From Sulfitobacter sp. (GTDB taxonomy: Bacteria; Pseudomonadota; Alphaproteobacteria; Rhodobacterales; Rhodobacteraceae), in assembly GCA_024636405.1 (NCBI GenBank), contig JAGXHC010000248.1, positions 1-16,840 of the forward strand: a stretch of 16,840 nucleotides of DNA, in the 5' to 3' direction. The notes beneath the pieces are model-generated. The model did no database searches. It saw only the letters and a list, made by a program, of their open reading frames with translations, and was not told where the DNA came from. Of this stretch, positions 8,596 to 15,484 are shown piece after piece. Every line of letters starts with the position of its first letter. Positions within the stretch are counted from its first letter, which is position 1. A program made the position numbers and the translations under genes.

Positions 8596-8741
8596 TGGCG
8601 CAGCGTTGGCGCGGTGGTGGCCCGGTGTCAAGCAATCGGGGGTGTTGAAAATGAAAACGGCCCGGCGTGCTGGATTGATGCCGCACTGTCCGGACCGTTG
8701 ATCTTGGTAGCCTGCGCTGATGCGGGCTTACGGGGTCAGGC

Positions 8742-8754
8742 GGGGCGTTGCCCC
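8742..8754 (-). terminator. Small GC hairpin after the DUF1127 gene
   Basis: GGGGC, loop of three, GCCCC: a 5-bp all-GC stem starting 10 bases after the stop of the DUF1127 gene on the minus strand. No T-run follows, so this is a weak terminator candidate that would separate the small gene from trkH. Confidence 0.35.
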
Positions 8755-8764
8755 TGCCCGTTCA

Positions 8765-9001
8765 TCACATGTAATAGATGTCCTTGAAGACATGGTGCAC
8801 GATATCTTCGCGGCGCAGGCCGAGACGGGCCAGATCAGCGTCGGATTTCGCTTGCAGCGCTTCCACGCGGCGCAGGCGGATCGCGCCCGAGGAATTGGTC
8901 ATGATTGCCTGACCGATACCTGCAAAGAAGGCCTTGACGGAGGTCGCAATGCCGTGGGCAGTTGCGCCGCTGGCGGATGTCAGTGTGGTCTGATAGGTCA
9001 T
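8765..9001 (-). CDS. DUF1127 small protein
   Basis: A 78-residue protein with a C-terminal DUF1127 domain (about 43-75: LRRVEALQAKSDADLARLGLRREDIVHHVF), the Arg-rich helix-turn-helix-like module common in alphaproteobacteria. Some members bind RNA and affect RNA turnover and stress responses; that is family knowledge and nothing here shows a target. The frame extends upstream to a GTG at 9061. I chose the ATG at 9001 because MTYQTTLTSASG resembles family N-termini and GAAAG lies eight bases upstream. A possible -10 (CTATAT) lies about 40 bp upstream of it. It is probably a single-gene transcript. Confidence 0.8.
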   Translation of the reverse strand: MTYQTTLTSASGATAHGIATSVKAFFAGIGQAIMTNSSGAIRLRRVEALQAKSDADLARLGLRREDIVHHVFKDIYYM

Positions 9002-9136
9002 TTCAGTACTTTCAGGGTTTGTTACGTCTTTCTGTACCTCACCATATAGGGGCTGCTGCACCGCAGCATAACCGACATAAATGCATAGCTGATATCCGAA
9101 ATAGGCTTGGCTGGGCGCACCGCGCGCGGCAACGTT

Positions 9137-9289
9137 TTAGCCCAAAAGACCTGCCAATTGTGCACAGGCGGCACTGGCCTGATCAGGTTTGCCATCGGTG
9201 ACAAAGCCGCCAGTGCGCCGCAGCGCTTCGGCAGCGCAGATGGCATCGAAAGACCCACCGACGGCCAGCGGGCTGCGCTGCGCTTCGAA
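9137..9289 (-). other. In-frame continuation of the acetyltransferase gene past its TAA
   Basis: Directly after the TAA at 9292-9290 the same frame runs 50 codons to a second TAA (9139-9137). It begins FEAQRSPLAVGG and includes AICAAEALRRTGGF and ASAACAQLAGLLG, a composition like real coding sequence. One base change from a Tyr codon (TAC or TAT to TAA) would explain the stop. Treated as the lost C-terminus. Confidence 0.5.
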
Positions 9290-10381
9290 TTACTGCACTT
9301 CAAGGTCCACGGCGCCGTAGCTGTATTTGTACGCCTCATCCCCATGACAGAAGTCATATGTTGCGCACCCTGCGTTGATGGCCTCAGAGATGGCGTGGAA
9401 ATGCAGCGCCGCGCCGATGAATGGCTCAGGTGCCGCACCGCTGCGGCCAGCGACAATAAAATGCATCGCGCCCGTTCGGGCGTCCACCACATGACCCAGC
9501 GCACCCAGTGGCTCATCCCCTTTGCGCAGCACCGGTAAATAAAGCGCGCCAATCTCGTGCGCCGCCGTCAGCACCGCGCGGTAATTCGCCGCGACCTGTG
9601 CTGCAACTTTTGCCCCCTTCTGATCGCGCCACTTGTCTAACCAGAAACCAAGCAGGGCATCCAGATCGGCCTCAAGCGTCGCGGAAGTCGACGCGGTTAT
9701 GCGGTAATCACCGGTTTCCAGATACTTGCGGCGGAACCGGCTATATTGCTGCCGCCGTGAGGCGCTGATCTGGGTTGCCAGATAGGTCGCGAAATCGGCT
9801 GGCAGGGTCACGCGCGGGCAAAGCAGGTTATCGGTCGTGCCGCCATTGATGCGGTAGGGTTTGTAACGCACGTCACACCCCGCTGCTTTCAGGGCATCGG
9901 TAAAGACGCGGCTGCGCCCGGCCTGCGGCACATATCGCATCGACAGCCTGCGCCACGGCATCGTTGCCAGATGTTGCGCCACGGCGGTCAGCGCAGGTGT
10001 TTCATACGCCGGCGCGCACAGAAACCCGGTGTATTCGCTCCATAGCAATCGACCACCGGCTTGCAATTCGGTCTCGAATTGCTGGCGTGACCGGCTCCAG
10101 TGCGTGCGGTATTTCAGCGGCAGAATACAGACGATACCGGGCGTTCCGGCCACCCGTACCACCAACACGCGCCACCGTTTTGGATGATCGCGCAGGGCCT
10201 GCGCCATCCACGCCCAACTCAGAAAAACGTGAGACTGCGGATCAAGCTGATGCAGGGCGTCCCATTCCGCGCGCAGGTCGGTAAAGCGCGCAAAACTTTC
10301 CACGGCCTCGACGACAAATGATGTGGCGTGGTGATCGGGGGGAACCGAATGAAGCGTCCGTGCGTCGGGTTTGATATTCAA
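9290..10381 (-). CDS. GNAT / BioF2-like (CelD) acetyltransferase, probably truncated
   Basis: A 363-residue protein of the GNAT superfamily, BioF2-like/CelD group (Acetyltransf_6). These enzymes transfer acyl groups, often in polysaccharide or lipid metabolism; the substrate is unknown. Family marks are FVVEAVESFARFTDLRAEWDALH (23-45), HVFLSWAWMAQALRDHP (51-67), an Arg-rich helix SASRRQQYSRFRRKYL (about 210-225), and YDFCHGDEAYKYSYGAVD near the end. Two things suggest decay. The frame ends in TAA (9292-9290) straight after EVQ, where relatives usually continue, and it stays open for another 50 codons. The only plausible start is a TTG at 10381, although the frame is open well upstream of it. 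The core of the domain is intact, so residual activity is possible. It lies 110 bp downstream of folE2 on the same strand. Confidence 0.65.
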   Translation of the reverse strand: MNIKPDARTLHSVPPDHHATSFVVEAVESFARFTDLRAEWDALHQLDPQSHVFLSWAWMAQALRDHPKRWRVLVVRVAGTPGIVCILPLKYRTHWSRSRQQFETELQAGGRLLWSEYTGFLCAPAYETPALTAVAQHLATMPWRRLSMRYVPQAGRSRVFTDALKAAGCDVRYKPYRINGGTTDNLLCPRVTLPADFATYLATQISASRRQQYSRFRRKYLETGDYRITASTSATLEADLDALLGFWLDKWRDQKGAKVAAQVAANYRAVLTAAHEIGALYLPVLRKGDEPLGALGHVVDARTGAMHFIVAGRSGAAPEPFIGAALHFHAISEAINAGCATYDFCHGDEAYKYSYGAVDLEVQ

Positions 10382-10491
10382 AATATGCCTGTCCGTGTCA
10401 TCGGCATCGCGCGTAAACTGAACGCGCAGATGGCCTGCTGCGCGTATGCCTAATGCAGAAATCTGGCAATTCTGAGGTATTGCAGCGGCGC

Positions 10492-11586
10492 TCAGCCGAC
10501 GTGGAACAGGGTCGAAAACAACTTGGGGTCAATGCTCTGACTGGCGAATGTCTGGCCTTCGCTCAGCACGCTGATCGCATCATGGCTGTGCAGGCTTTCT
10601 TGATGGCTGGCGATAATGCGAAAGTCACCAACGCGCAATTCCGCCTGCAATTGTTCGCAAAACAGTCGCGCGGCGTCTTCCACGAAGATCGGGTTCGCGG
10701 CGTTGAGTTCGGCAAAAGCCTGTTCATCCTCCCGCTTGACCATCACTTGGGTCTCTGTGGGCACGGCGCGGCGGCAGGCTTCGATCAGGTCCTCAAACCA
10801 CAAACATCCGGCCTCGCAATTCAATTCGACCGAAATGCGCGCGACCGAGCGTTGCGAATGCGGCGTTGCCAGTTGGGCGCGAGTGGCACGGGCGTGTTCG
10901 CTCAGTTCCAGCGAACAGGGGCAGGTGCTGGAATAGACATAATCCAGATGAATGATCTTGCGCCGCGCGCCGTCCTGTTCGGTCATCTCCAGCGCGATGT
11001 CATAATACTGATAACCCGACAGCCCCGACCGCAGGCTTTCGATTTTCATCGGAAAGGAAAACCGCATCATGATCCGCGCATCAAGGCTTTCTAAATCGGC
11101 CTTATAATCGTCAAGCACGGCTTCCATCACCTCGAAACTGAACGTCGCATCGCGGTGCTTGTAAAAGCTGCGCATGATGCGCGACATGTTGATGCCCTTC
11201 TTTTCGGCATCCAGACTGACAGAGCCGGTAACGGAGGTTTCCAGCGTCAGATCCCCACCGTCGCGGGTGTGATAGCGCACCGGCAGGCGAAAGTTGGAAA
11301 TTCCGACGTGCTGGATCAACTGCTTTGATCCCCGGATCAGGCTTGCCGGGCCGTTTTGCAGATCGGGCAGCGTTGCCTTGTAATTCGCCCCACCGCTAAA
11401 GTCGTCGGGATAGACCCGGTTAAAGCTGGGATAGCCCGCATCCCCCGCCAACAGTTGCCGCAGCGCCGGGTCCAATGCGTCAATCTGGGCACGGGTCGCG
11501 GCGGCGGCCCATGTCCGCAGGGTCGTAAGCGCGGTCACCGCCGCGTCGCGGTCGGGTTCATTGCTGACGGGTGTGACGATGTTCAT
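10492..11586 (-). CDS. folE2: GTP cyclohydrolase FolE2 (type IB)
   Basis: Converts GTP to 7,8-dihydroneopterin triphosphate, the first step of tetrahydrofolate synthesis and also the entry to queuosine synthesis. It is the FolE2/COG1469 type, which does not depend strictly on zinc. The 364 residues show QHVGISNFRLPV (91-102), KKGINMSRIMRSFY (129-142), STCPCSLELSEHA (C222 and C224, metal and active-site region), ISVELNCEAGCLWFEDLI, and the C-terminal DFRIIASHQESLHSHDA. It is about 60 residues longer at the N-terminus than some FolE2 proteins. The ATG at 11586 has a run of six G eight bases upstream. It has a likely own promoter in the 87-bp spacer after metZ (see 11617-11645), so it is probably transcribed separately. 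Confidence 0.95.
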   Translation of the reverse strand: MNIVTPVSNEPDRDAAVTALTTLRTWAAAATRAQIDALDPALRQLLAGDAGYPSFNRVYPDDFSGGANYKATLPDLQNGPASLIRGSKQLIQHVGISNFRLPVRYHTRDGGDLTLETSVTGSVSLDAEKKGINMSRIMRSFYKHRDATFSFEVMEAVLDDYKADLESLDARIMMRFSFPMKIESLRSGLSGYQYYDIALEMTEQDGARRKIIHLDYVYSSTCPCSLELSEHARATRAQLATPHSQRSVARISVELNCEAGCLWFEDLIEACRRAVPTETQVMVKREDEQAFAELNAANPIFVEDAARLFCEQLQAELRVGDFRIIASHQESLHSHDAISVLSEGQTFASQSIDPKLFSTLFHVG

Positions 11587-11616
11587 GAAGCTGGCCCCCC
11601 TTGGTGCACAAGGTTC

Positions 11617-11645
11617 AATCTAAACATATTCGGCGCGTTTTCCAA
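11617..11645 (-). promoter_or_regulatory. Probable sigma-70 promoter of folE2
   Basis: Minus strand TTGGAA (11645-11640), a 17-bp spacer, TAGATT (11622-11617). The transcript would start near 11610, giving a leader of about 24 nt containing the six-G ribosome-binding site of folE2. Both boxes match the consensus at four of six positions. Confidence 0.45.
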
Positions 11646-11673
11646 TGTCCGGTCAAAAAGTCGCAGCGTTGGT

Positions 11674-12858
11674 TCAGACCTGCGCCAGCGCCTGCACCAG
11701 ATCGGCCTCCAGATCCGCGGCATCCTCAAGCCCGACAGAGATCCGCACCAGCCCCGGCGTAATCCCCAACAGATCTTTCTGGTCCTGCGGCAACCGTTGA
11801 TGGGTGGTGGTCGCGGGATGGGTCAGAATGGTTTTTGCATCGCCCAGGTTGTTGGAAATCAAGCCGATACGCACGGCATTCAAAAAGCGAAACGCCGCGT
11901 CCTTGCCGCCCGCAAGATCAATAGCAAGCACAGTGCCGCCCTGCCCGTCCATCTGGCGCTTGGCCAGATCATGCTGCGGGTGGCTTGTCAGTCCCGGAAA
12001 GATCACCTGCGCCAGCGCCGCGTGCCCGTCCAGCGCTTTTGCCAGCGTCAACGCGGTCTGCGCCTGTGCCCGTACCCGCAGGCCCATGGTTTCCAGACCC
12101 TTGAGCATGATCCAGGCCGTGAACGGGCTCATCGCACCGCCGCTGTGTTTCATGTAGGGCTCCACCGTGCCGCGGATAAATTCGCGCGTGCCCATGATCA
12201 CCCCGCCCAATGCACGGCCCTGCCCGTCAATATGCTTGGTCGCGGAATAGACAACCACATCCGCCCCCTGTGCCACGGCGCGTGAAAATACCGGCGTGGC
12301 AAAGACATTATCCACCACCACCAGCGCCCCCTGAGCATGGGCCAGCCGTGCAACACCCTCAATATCCACCAACTGCAACGTCGGGTTGGCGACGGATTCG
12401 AAAAACACCGCCTTGGTGTCAGGCCGGATCGCGTCGGCCCAGGCATCAAGGTCCGCACCGTCGACAAAGGTTACCTCGACGCCGAAGCGGCTTAGAACCT
12501 CTTCCAGAATATACAAACACGATCCGAACAACGCACGTGCCGAAACAACATGATCACCGGCGCGCAGCATCGACGTCAGTGCGCCACTGACCGCTGCCAT
12601 GCCGCTGGCGGTGGCAAAGGCATCCTCGGCGCCCTCAAGCGACGCGATGCGCTCTTCGAACATTGCCACAGTCGGGTTGCCGTAGCGAGCATAGATGAAT
12701 TCATCATCCCCCGCCTTCAGAAACCGCGCCTCGGCGTGTTCGGCACTGTCATAGACAAACCCCTGCGTCAGGAAAATCGCCTCGCTCACTTCGCCGTATT
12801 GGCTGCGGCGGGTGCCTGTGTGCACGGCGCGGGTGGCCGGTTTCCAATCATCGCTCAT
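11674..12858 (-). CDS. metZ: O-succinylhomoserine sulfhydrylase
   Basis: PLP-dependent enzyme of the Cys/Met metabolism family, making homocysteine from O-succinylhomoserine and sulfide in methionine synthesis. The 394 residues carry the PLP lysine K208 in VVVYSATKHIDGQGR, the upstream FFESVANPTLQLVDI, the YARYGNPTVAMFE substrate/cofactor loop, and the SVGLEDAADLEADL C-terminus. MetZ is preferred over cystathionine gamma-synthase because it starts WKPATRAVHTGTRRSQYGE and is preceded by a SAM-II riboswitch. The frame is open to 12996, but that extension lies inside the riboswitch. The ATG at 12858 has a GGAAGGAAG Shine-Dalgarno and the family N-terminus. Its ATG overlaps the stop of a 26-codon leader ORF (ATGA). 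Expression should fall when SAM is plentiful. Confidence 0.95.
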   Translation of the reverse strand: MSDDWKPATRAVHTGTRRSQYGEVSEAIFLTQGFVYDSAEHAEARFLKAGDDEFIYARYGNPTVAMFEERIASLEGAEDAFATASGMAAVSGALTSMLRAGDHVVSARALFGSCLYILEEVLSRFGVEVTFVDGADLDAWADAIRPDTKAVFFESVANPTLQLVDIEGVARLAHAQGALVVVDNVFATPVFSRAVAQGADVVVYSATKHIDGQGRALGGVIMGTREFIRGTVEPYMKHSGGAMSPFTAWIMLKGLETMGLRVRAQAQTALTLAKALDGHAALAQVIFPGLTSHPQHDLAKRQMDGQGGTVLAIDLAGGKDAAFRFLNAVRIGLISNNLGDAKTILTHPATTTHQRLPQDQKDLLGITPGLVRISVGLEDAADLEADLVQALAQV

Positions 12859-12935
12859 CTTTTTCTTCCTTCCGGCCCGATCCCTGTCAGGCATAAAAAA
12901 ACCCCAGACGCGGTCAAGCGAAAGGGGGCTTTCAT
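12855..12935 (-). CDS. 26-codon leader ORF between SAM-II riboswitch and metZ
   Basis: A short ORF in the metZ leader: ATG at 12935, stop TGA at 12857-12855, overlapping the metZ ATG as ATGA. The peptide starts MKAPFRLTASGV and ends GPEGRKR. Its Shine-Dalgarno, AAAAGG (12946-12941), five bases before the ATG, is the conserved 3' end of the riboswitch, so SAM binding should hide it. The intrinsic terminator (12932-12895) lies entirely inside the ORF. The frame differs from metZ. I do not recognise the peptide, and translation itself may be what matters. No protein evidence exists, so a chance ORF is possible. Confidence 0.5.
   Translation of the reverse strand: MKAPFRLTASGVFLCLTGIGPEGRKR
12895..12932 (-). 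terminator. Intrinsic terminator in the metZ leader
   Basis: Minus strand: AAAGCCCCC, then CGC, loop TTGACC, GCG, then GGGG and seven T (ending at 12895). The stem is CCCC/GGGG plus CGC/GCG separated by a small internal loop, and A residues before the stem can extend pairing into the T-run. It follows the riboswitch by a few bases, so a short riboswitch-terminator RNA of about 110 nt is expected when it acts. Confidence 0.65.
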
Positions 12936-12937
12936 CC

Positions 12938-13007
12938 TGACCTTTTAGCGGAATTTCAGCAGGTTTCCCCACCCGTGGCCCGCAATCCGGTAACAAATCG
13001 CCACGGT
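12938..13007 (-). promoter_or_regulatory. SAM-II riboswitch controlling metZ
   Basis: S-adenosylmethionine-sensing H-type pseudoknot of the SAM-II class, typical of alphaproteobacterial metA/metZ leaders. P1 is CCGTGGC (13006-13000) with GCCACGG (12979-12973). It is followed by the conserved GATTTG loop (12999-12994), CCGGATTGC, and the 3' signature GCTAAAAGG (12949-12941). A second helix can form between CGGA (12989-12986) and TCCG (12952-12949), giving the pseudoknot. The AAAAGG of the signature is also the Shine-Dalgarno of the ATG at 12935. The identification rests on matching the consensus by eye. Confidence 0.88.
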
Positions 13008-13011
13008 CGTA

Positions 13012-13040
13012 GTGCTACGCCCCGTTGCGCGCAGCGTCAA
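13012..13040 (-). promoter_or_regulatory. Probable sigma-70 promoter of metZ
   Basis: Minus strand TTGACG (13040-13035), 17-bp spacer, TAGCAC (13017-13012). Transcription would start near 13005, exactly where the P1 stem of the riboswitch begins, which supports both calls. The -10 sits in a 12-bp palindrome, CGTAGTGCTACG (13008-13019). Confidence 0.55.
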
Positions 13041-13053
13041 CACCGTGACGGTG
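13041..13053. repeat. Inverted repeat beside the metZ -35 box
   Basis: CACCG, spacer TGA, CGGTG: a perfect 5-bp inverted repeat immediately upstream of the metZ -35 in the divergent spacer with the hydrolase gene. It has the form of a small operator half-site pair; no regulator is known to me. Confidence 0.3.
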
Positions 13054-13111
13054 CGGTAACGGGCGTTTTACCAATCCGTCATATGGATAGAGGACCGAAC
13101 CACCACAAGAT

Positions 13112-14128
13112 ATGGACAAAAACCTGCCCATGCCCGTGATCCGCCTTAGCATAGATCAGGCCAGTGGCCGCGCCCGTGTGCATGGCGGCGGCGGGTCGCC
13201 TGCACAGGCGCTGGGACGTGCGGCGGCAGGCACCGGACCGATTATCCTGATGGTTCATGGCTATAAATACGATCCCGCCCTGCCACAGTGCTGCCCTCAA
13301 AGGTTGATTTTCGGCGACGACCACGGCTGGCCAGCATTGCTGGGGCTCGGCGCGCCGGGCGCCCCGCTTGGCGTTACGTTCGGATGGCGCGCGCGCGGGC
13401 CACTGGCGCAGGTGTTTGAACGGGCGACGGCCTTGGGGCGCGAGCTGGCGCGGATTATCGCATTGCTGCACCGGATCGCGCCGCATCGCGCGCTGCACCT
13501 GATCGCCCACTCCATGGGTGCCGAAGTCGCGCTGAGCGCGCTGCGTCTGGCCCCTAAGGGCAGCATTGCCCGCGTGATCGTATTAACGGGCGCCAGTTTT
13601 ACCAGCCATGCAACAGCGGCCCTGAACGCGCCCGCTGGCCGCACGGCAGAGCTGTTCAACGTGGTCAGCCGTGAAAACGATCTGTTCGATTTCGCATTTG
13701 AGCAGATGATCCCGGCGCATGATCGACGTGACCGCGCACTGGGACAAGGGTTAAGCGCGGTGAATGCGATGACCATCCAGCTGGATTGCCCCACAACATT
13801 GCGCAGGCTTGCCGCACTTGGCAGCCCCATCGCACCCTCGGCGCGGCGCATCTGCCACTGGTCGGGGTATACACGTCCCGGCGCCATGGCGTTTTACGCC
13901 CGGCTGATGTCCACCCCTCAGACGCTGCCGCTGCCACGGCTGGCGCAAGCGCTGCCGCCTCGGACCGCGCCGCGCTGGTCGCGGCTTGATCTTGGGTTTC
14001 ACCTTGCAAACCGCCGAAAACCCGCATCATGGCCGCCAGCACCCATTGAAGGCATCGCCCATGACCGCCCCCATCGACCTTTACTACTGGCCTACCCCCA
14101 ACGGCTGGAAAATCTCCATCGCGCTTGA
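13112..14128 (+). CDS. Alpha/beta hydrolase family protein
   Basis: A 338-residue alpha/beta-hydrolase fold protein. The oxyanion-hole strand reads PIILMVHGYKYDP (43-55). The nucleophile elbow is LIAHSMGAEVAL (S134), an A-x-S-x-G form of the usual G-x-S-x-G. A run of Cys and His between them (PQCCPQRLIFGDDHGW) is typical of a Rhodobacterales group of unknown substrate. NVVSRENDLFDFAFEQM (about 190-205) may hold the acid residue. No signal peptide is seen, so it is cytoplasmic. The start is uncertain: 13112 opens the frame, but the ATG at 13130 (MPVIRLSID) fits relatives better; neither has a strong Shine-Dalgarno. The last 68 nt overlap the GST gene in another frame, and the C-terminal 30 or so residues look unlike folded protein, so the end may be extended by a frameshift. 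It diverges from metZ. Confidence 0.75.
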   Translation: MDKNLPMPVIRLSIDQASGRARVHGGGGSPAQALGRAAAGTGPIILMVHGYKYDPALPQCCPQRLIFGDDHGWPALLGLGAPGAPLGVTFGWRARGPLAQVFERATALGRELARIIALLHRIAPHRALHLIAHSMGAEVALSALRLAPKGSIARVIVLTGASFTSHATAALNAPAGRTAELFNVVSRENDLFDFAFEQMIPAHDRRDRALGQGLSAVNAMTIQLDCPTTLRRLAALGSPIAPSARRICHWSGYTRPGAMAFYARLMSTPQTLPLPRLAQALPPRTAPRWSRLDLGFHLANRRKPASWPPAPIEGIAHDRPHRPLLLAYPQRLENLHRA

Positions 14129-14705
14129 GGAAATGGATCTGCCCTACACCACGCATCTGGTGAACATCGGCAAGGGTGATCAATTCCACCCTGATTTCCT
14201 GAAAATCGCTCCCAACAACCGGATGCCCGCCATCACCGATCCCGAAGGCCCCGACGGATTGCCGATCTCGATCTTCGAATCCGGTGCCATACTGCAATAT
14301 CTTGCACGCAAAACCGGGCTGTTCGGCGGCCCGACGGAGCGGGACCGCATTACGGTGGACCAGTGGTTGATGTGGCAAATGGGCGGGCTGGGACCGATGG
14401 CGGGACAGGCGCATCATTTCCTGAAATTCGCCACGCAAGACCTGCCCTATGCCAAGGACCGCTACCGCGCGGAAACCGCCCGGCTTTATGGCGTGCTGGA
14501 CCGTCAACTGGCGAACAATCAATGCGTCGCGGGCGATTTCGTCTCCATCGCCGATTTCGCGATCTGGGGCTGGGCGTCGCTGTGGGAAGGTCAGCAGCAA
14601 ACATTGGAGGACAAGCCGCATATGGCGCGCTGGCTTGAACTTATGGCGGCACGTCCCGGCGTTCAGGCCGGTCGCGCGCTTTTTGCCGAGCTACGCGGGA
14701 CGTAA
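14061..14705 (+). CDS. Glutathione S-transferase, nu class (YfcG-like)
   Basis: A 214-residue glutathione transferase similar to E. coli YfcG, which acts as a glutathione-dependent disulfide reductase. The N-terminal thioredoxin-like domain has LYYWPTPNGWKISIALEE, with the T12 and N14 expected near the glutathione thiol, then SPNN-type APNNRMPAITD and the glutathione-binding FESGAILQYLA (Glu-Ser pair). The C-terminal helical domain carries WQMGGLGPMAGQAHHF and VSIADFAIWGWASLW, both family marks. The frame is open to 13986, but the ATG at 14061 fits the family start. It begins 68 nt before the end of the hydrolase gene, so the two are probably cotranscribed. It converges with ispZ after 29 bp. 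Confidence 0.9.
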   Translation: MTAPIDLYYWPTPNGWKISIALEEMDLPYTTHLVNIGKGDQFHPDFLKIAPNNRMPAITDPEGPDGLPISIFESGAILQYLARKTGLFGGPTERDRITVDQWLMWQMGGLGPMAGQAHHFLKFATQDLPYAKDRYRAETARLYGVLDRQLANNQCVAGDFVSIADFAIWGWASLWEGQQQTLEDKPHMARWLELMAARPGVQAGRALFAELRGT

Positions 14706-14734
14706 GGCAAAGACCTTTAAAACGCTTTGATACC

Positions 14735-15340
14735 TCAGCTTTTTTCTTTCTTCAGCCCGTAGGTTTCAAACAATTTCCCCTGCAACAAAAAGAAGGCAAA
14801 GACTGCCGCGGTCAGGCCGAACGTCTTGAAATAAACCCATGTCTGTGTCGAAAACAGCCGCCAGATCACCTCGTTCGCCAACGCCAGCCCGAAAAAGCAG
14901 AACATCAACCGCCGCGTCAGGATCATCCATCCTTCGTCCTGCAAGGGCATCATTTCCTCCATCACATACTTGAGATAGGATTTGCCCCGCAAAAGCCCGA
15001 TTGCCAACATGCCGCCGAACAGCAGATAGATCATCGTCGGCTTCATCTTGAAGAACCGGTCGTCATTAAGCCAGACCGACAGGCCGCCAAATACCACCAC
15101 CAGTACCACGGTCGCCACCTGCATCCGGCTCAACTTGCCGGTCAGATACCACAGCATGCCCGTCGCTGCGATCAGCAGCGGAATAAAGGCCGCCGTGACC
15201 ACGATGAAACCCTCGTATTCCGTCCCCCCGATAACGAATACCCGTTCCTTCAGACGCAGGTAGGCGACGAAGAATATCAACACCGGCCCAAATTCCAGCG
15301 CTGACTTCACGAACGGGTTGATCTGTCTGTCGTCCTGCAT
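14735..15340 (-). CDS. IspZ/YciB family inner-membrane protein
   Basis: A 201-residue inner-membrane protein of the intracellular septation protein A family (IspZ, YciB), linked to cell-envelope and division functions in other bacteria. Family marks are NPFVKSALEFGPVLIFFVAY at the N-terminus, SVWLNDDRFFKMKPTMIYLLF, LTRRLMFCFFGLALANEVIWR, and WVYFKTFGLTAAVFAFF near the C-terminus. About five transmembrane helices are visible. The frame also opens at the ATG at 15352. I chose 15340 because GGAG lies six bases upstream and the protein then starts like its relatives (MQDDRQINPF). Upstream lies an IS remnant whose end reaches 15353, so the native promoter or operon partners may have been displaced. 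Confidence 0.88.
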   Translation of the reverse strand: MQDDRQINPFVKSALEFGPVLIFFVAYLRLKERVFVIGGTEYEGFIVVTAAFIPLLIAATGMLWYLTGKLSRMQVATVVLVVVFGGLSVWLNDDRFFKMKPTMIYLLFGGMLAIGLLRGKSYLKYVMEEMMPLQDEGWMILTRRLMFCFFGLALANEVIWRLFSTQTWVYFKTFGLTAAVFAFFLLQGKLFETYGLKKEKS

Positions 15341-15352
15341 CGTTTTCTCCAT

Positions 15353-15484
15353 CGGTCCCCCCTCTTTGGCGGGGTCCAGCCGTCGAATTCACGCGGCCTT
15401 TTTCAGTTTCAGTACGGGTGTGATGCCGCCAATGTCCAGGGTCGGACGTTCGTTATTCCAGGTCCATAGCCATTCAATTGCCGA
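15353..15484 (-). mobile_element. 3' remnant of an IS3-family insertion sequence
   Basis: Minus-strand codons from 15484 to the stop at 15391-15389 read EWLWTWNNERPT followed by GGITPVLKLKKAA, the C-terminus of an IS3-family transposase (relatives typically end with a W-TYN-ERPNMALGGITP block and KLAMAA). Only 31 residues remain: a TGA lies just upstream in frame, and the nearby codons of another frame (VQSLEVIGN) may be the continuation after a frameshift. The 26 bases after the stop, TGGACCCCGCCAAAG plus GAGGGGGGACC, look like the outer end of such an element and stop one base before the ispZ ATG at 15352. No left end was found in the window. Confidence 0.7.

Noticed and set aside
8596..8631. 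TTG start or TTGACA -35 box before trkH
   Set aside because: The TTG adds 12 residues not seen in relatives, and the -35-like hexamer has no acceptable -10 at the right distance.
9002..9136. Open frame running from the lost acetyltransferase tail into the DUF1127 gene, rich in Tyr and Gly
   Set aside because: It is in frame by chance, has no proper start, and contains the likely promoter of the DUF1127 gene.
12859..12996. N-terminal extension of metZ to 12996
   Set aside because: The extra frame lies over the SAM-II riboswitch and terminator; the ATG at 12858 has a strong ribosome-binding site and the family start.
13665..14621. 318-codon minus-strand frame across the hydrolase/GST junction
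   Set aside because: Antisense to two recognisable genes and without any domain of its own.
14706..14734. CAAAG/CTTTG pairing between the convergent GST and ispZ genes
   Set aside because: Only a 5-bp AT-rich stem with a long loop; not enough to call a terminator.
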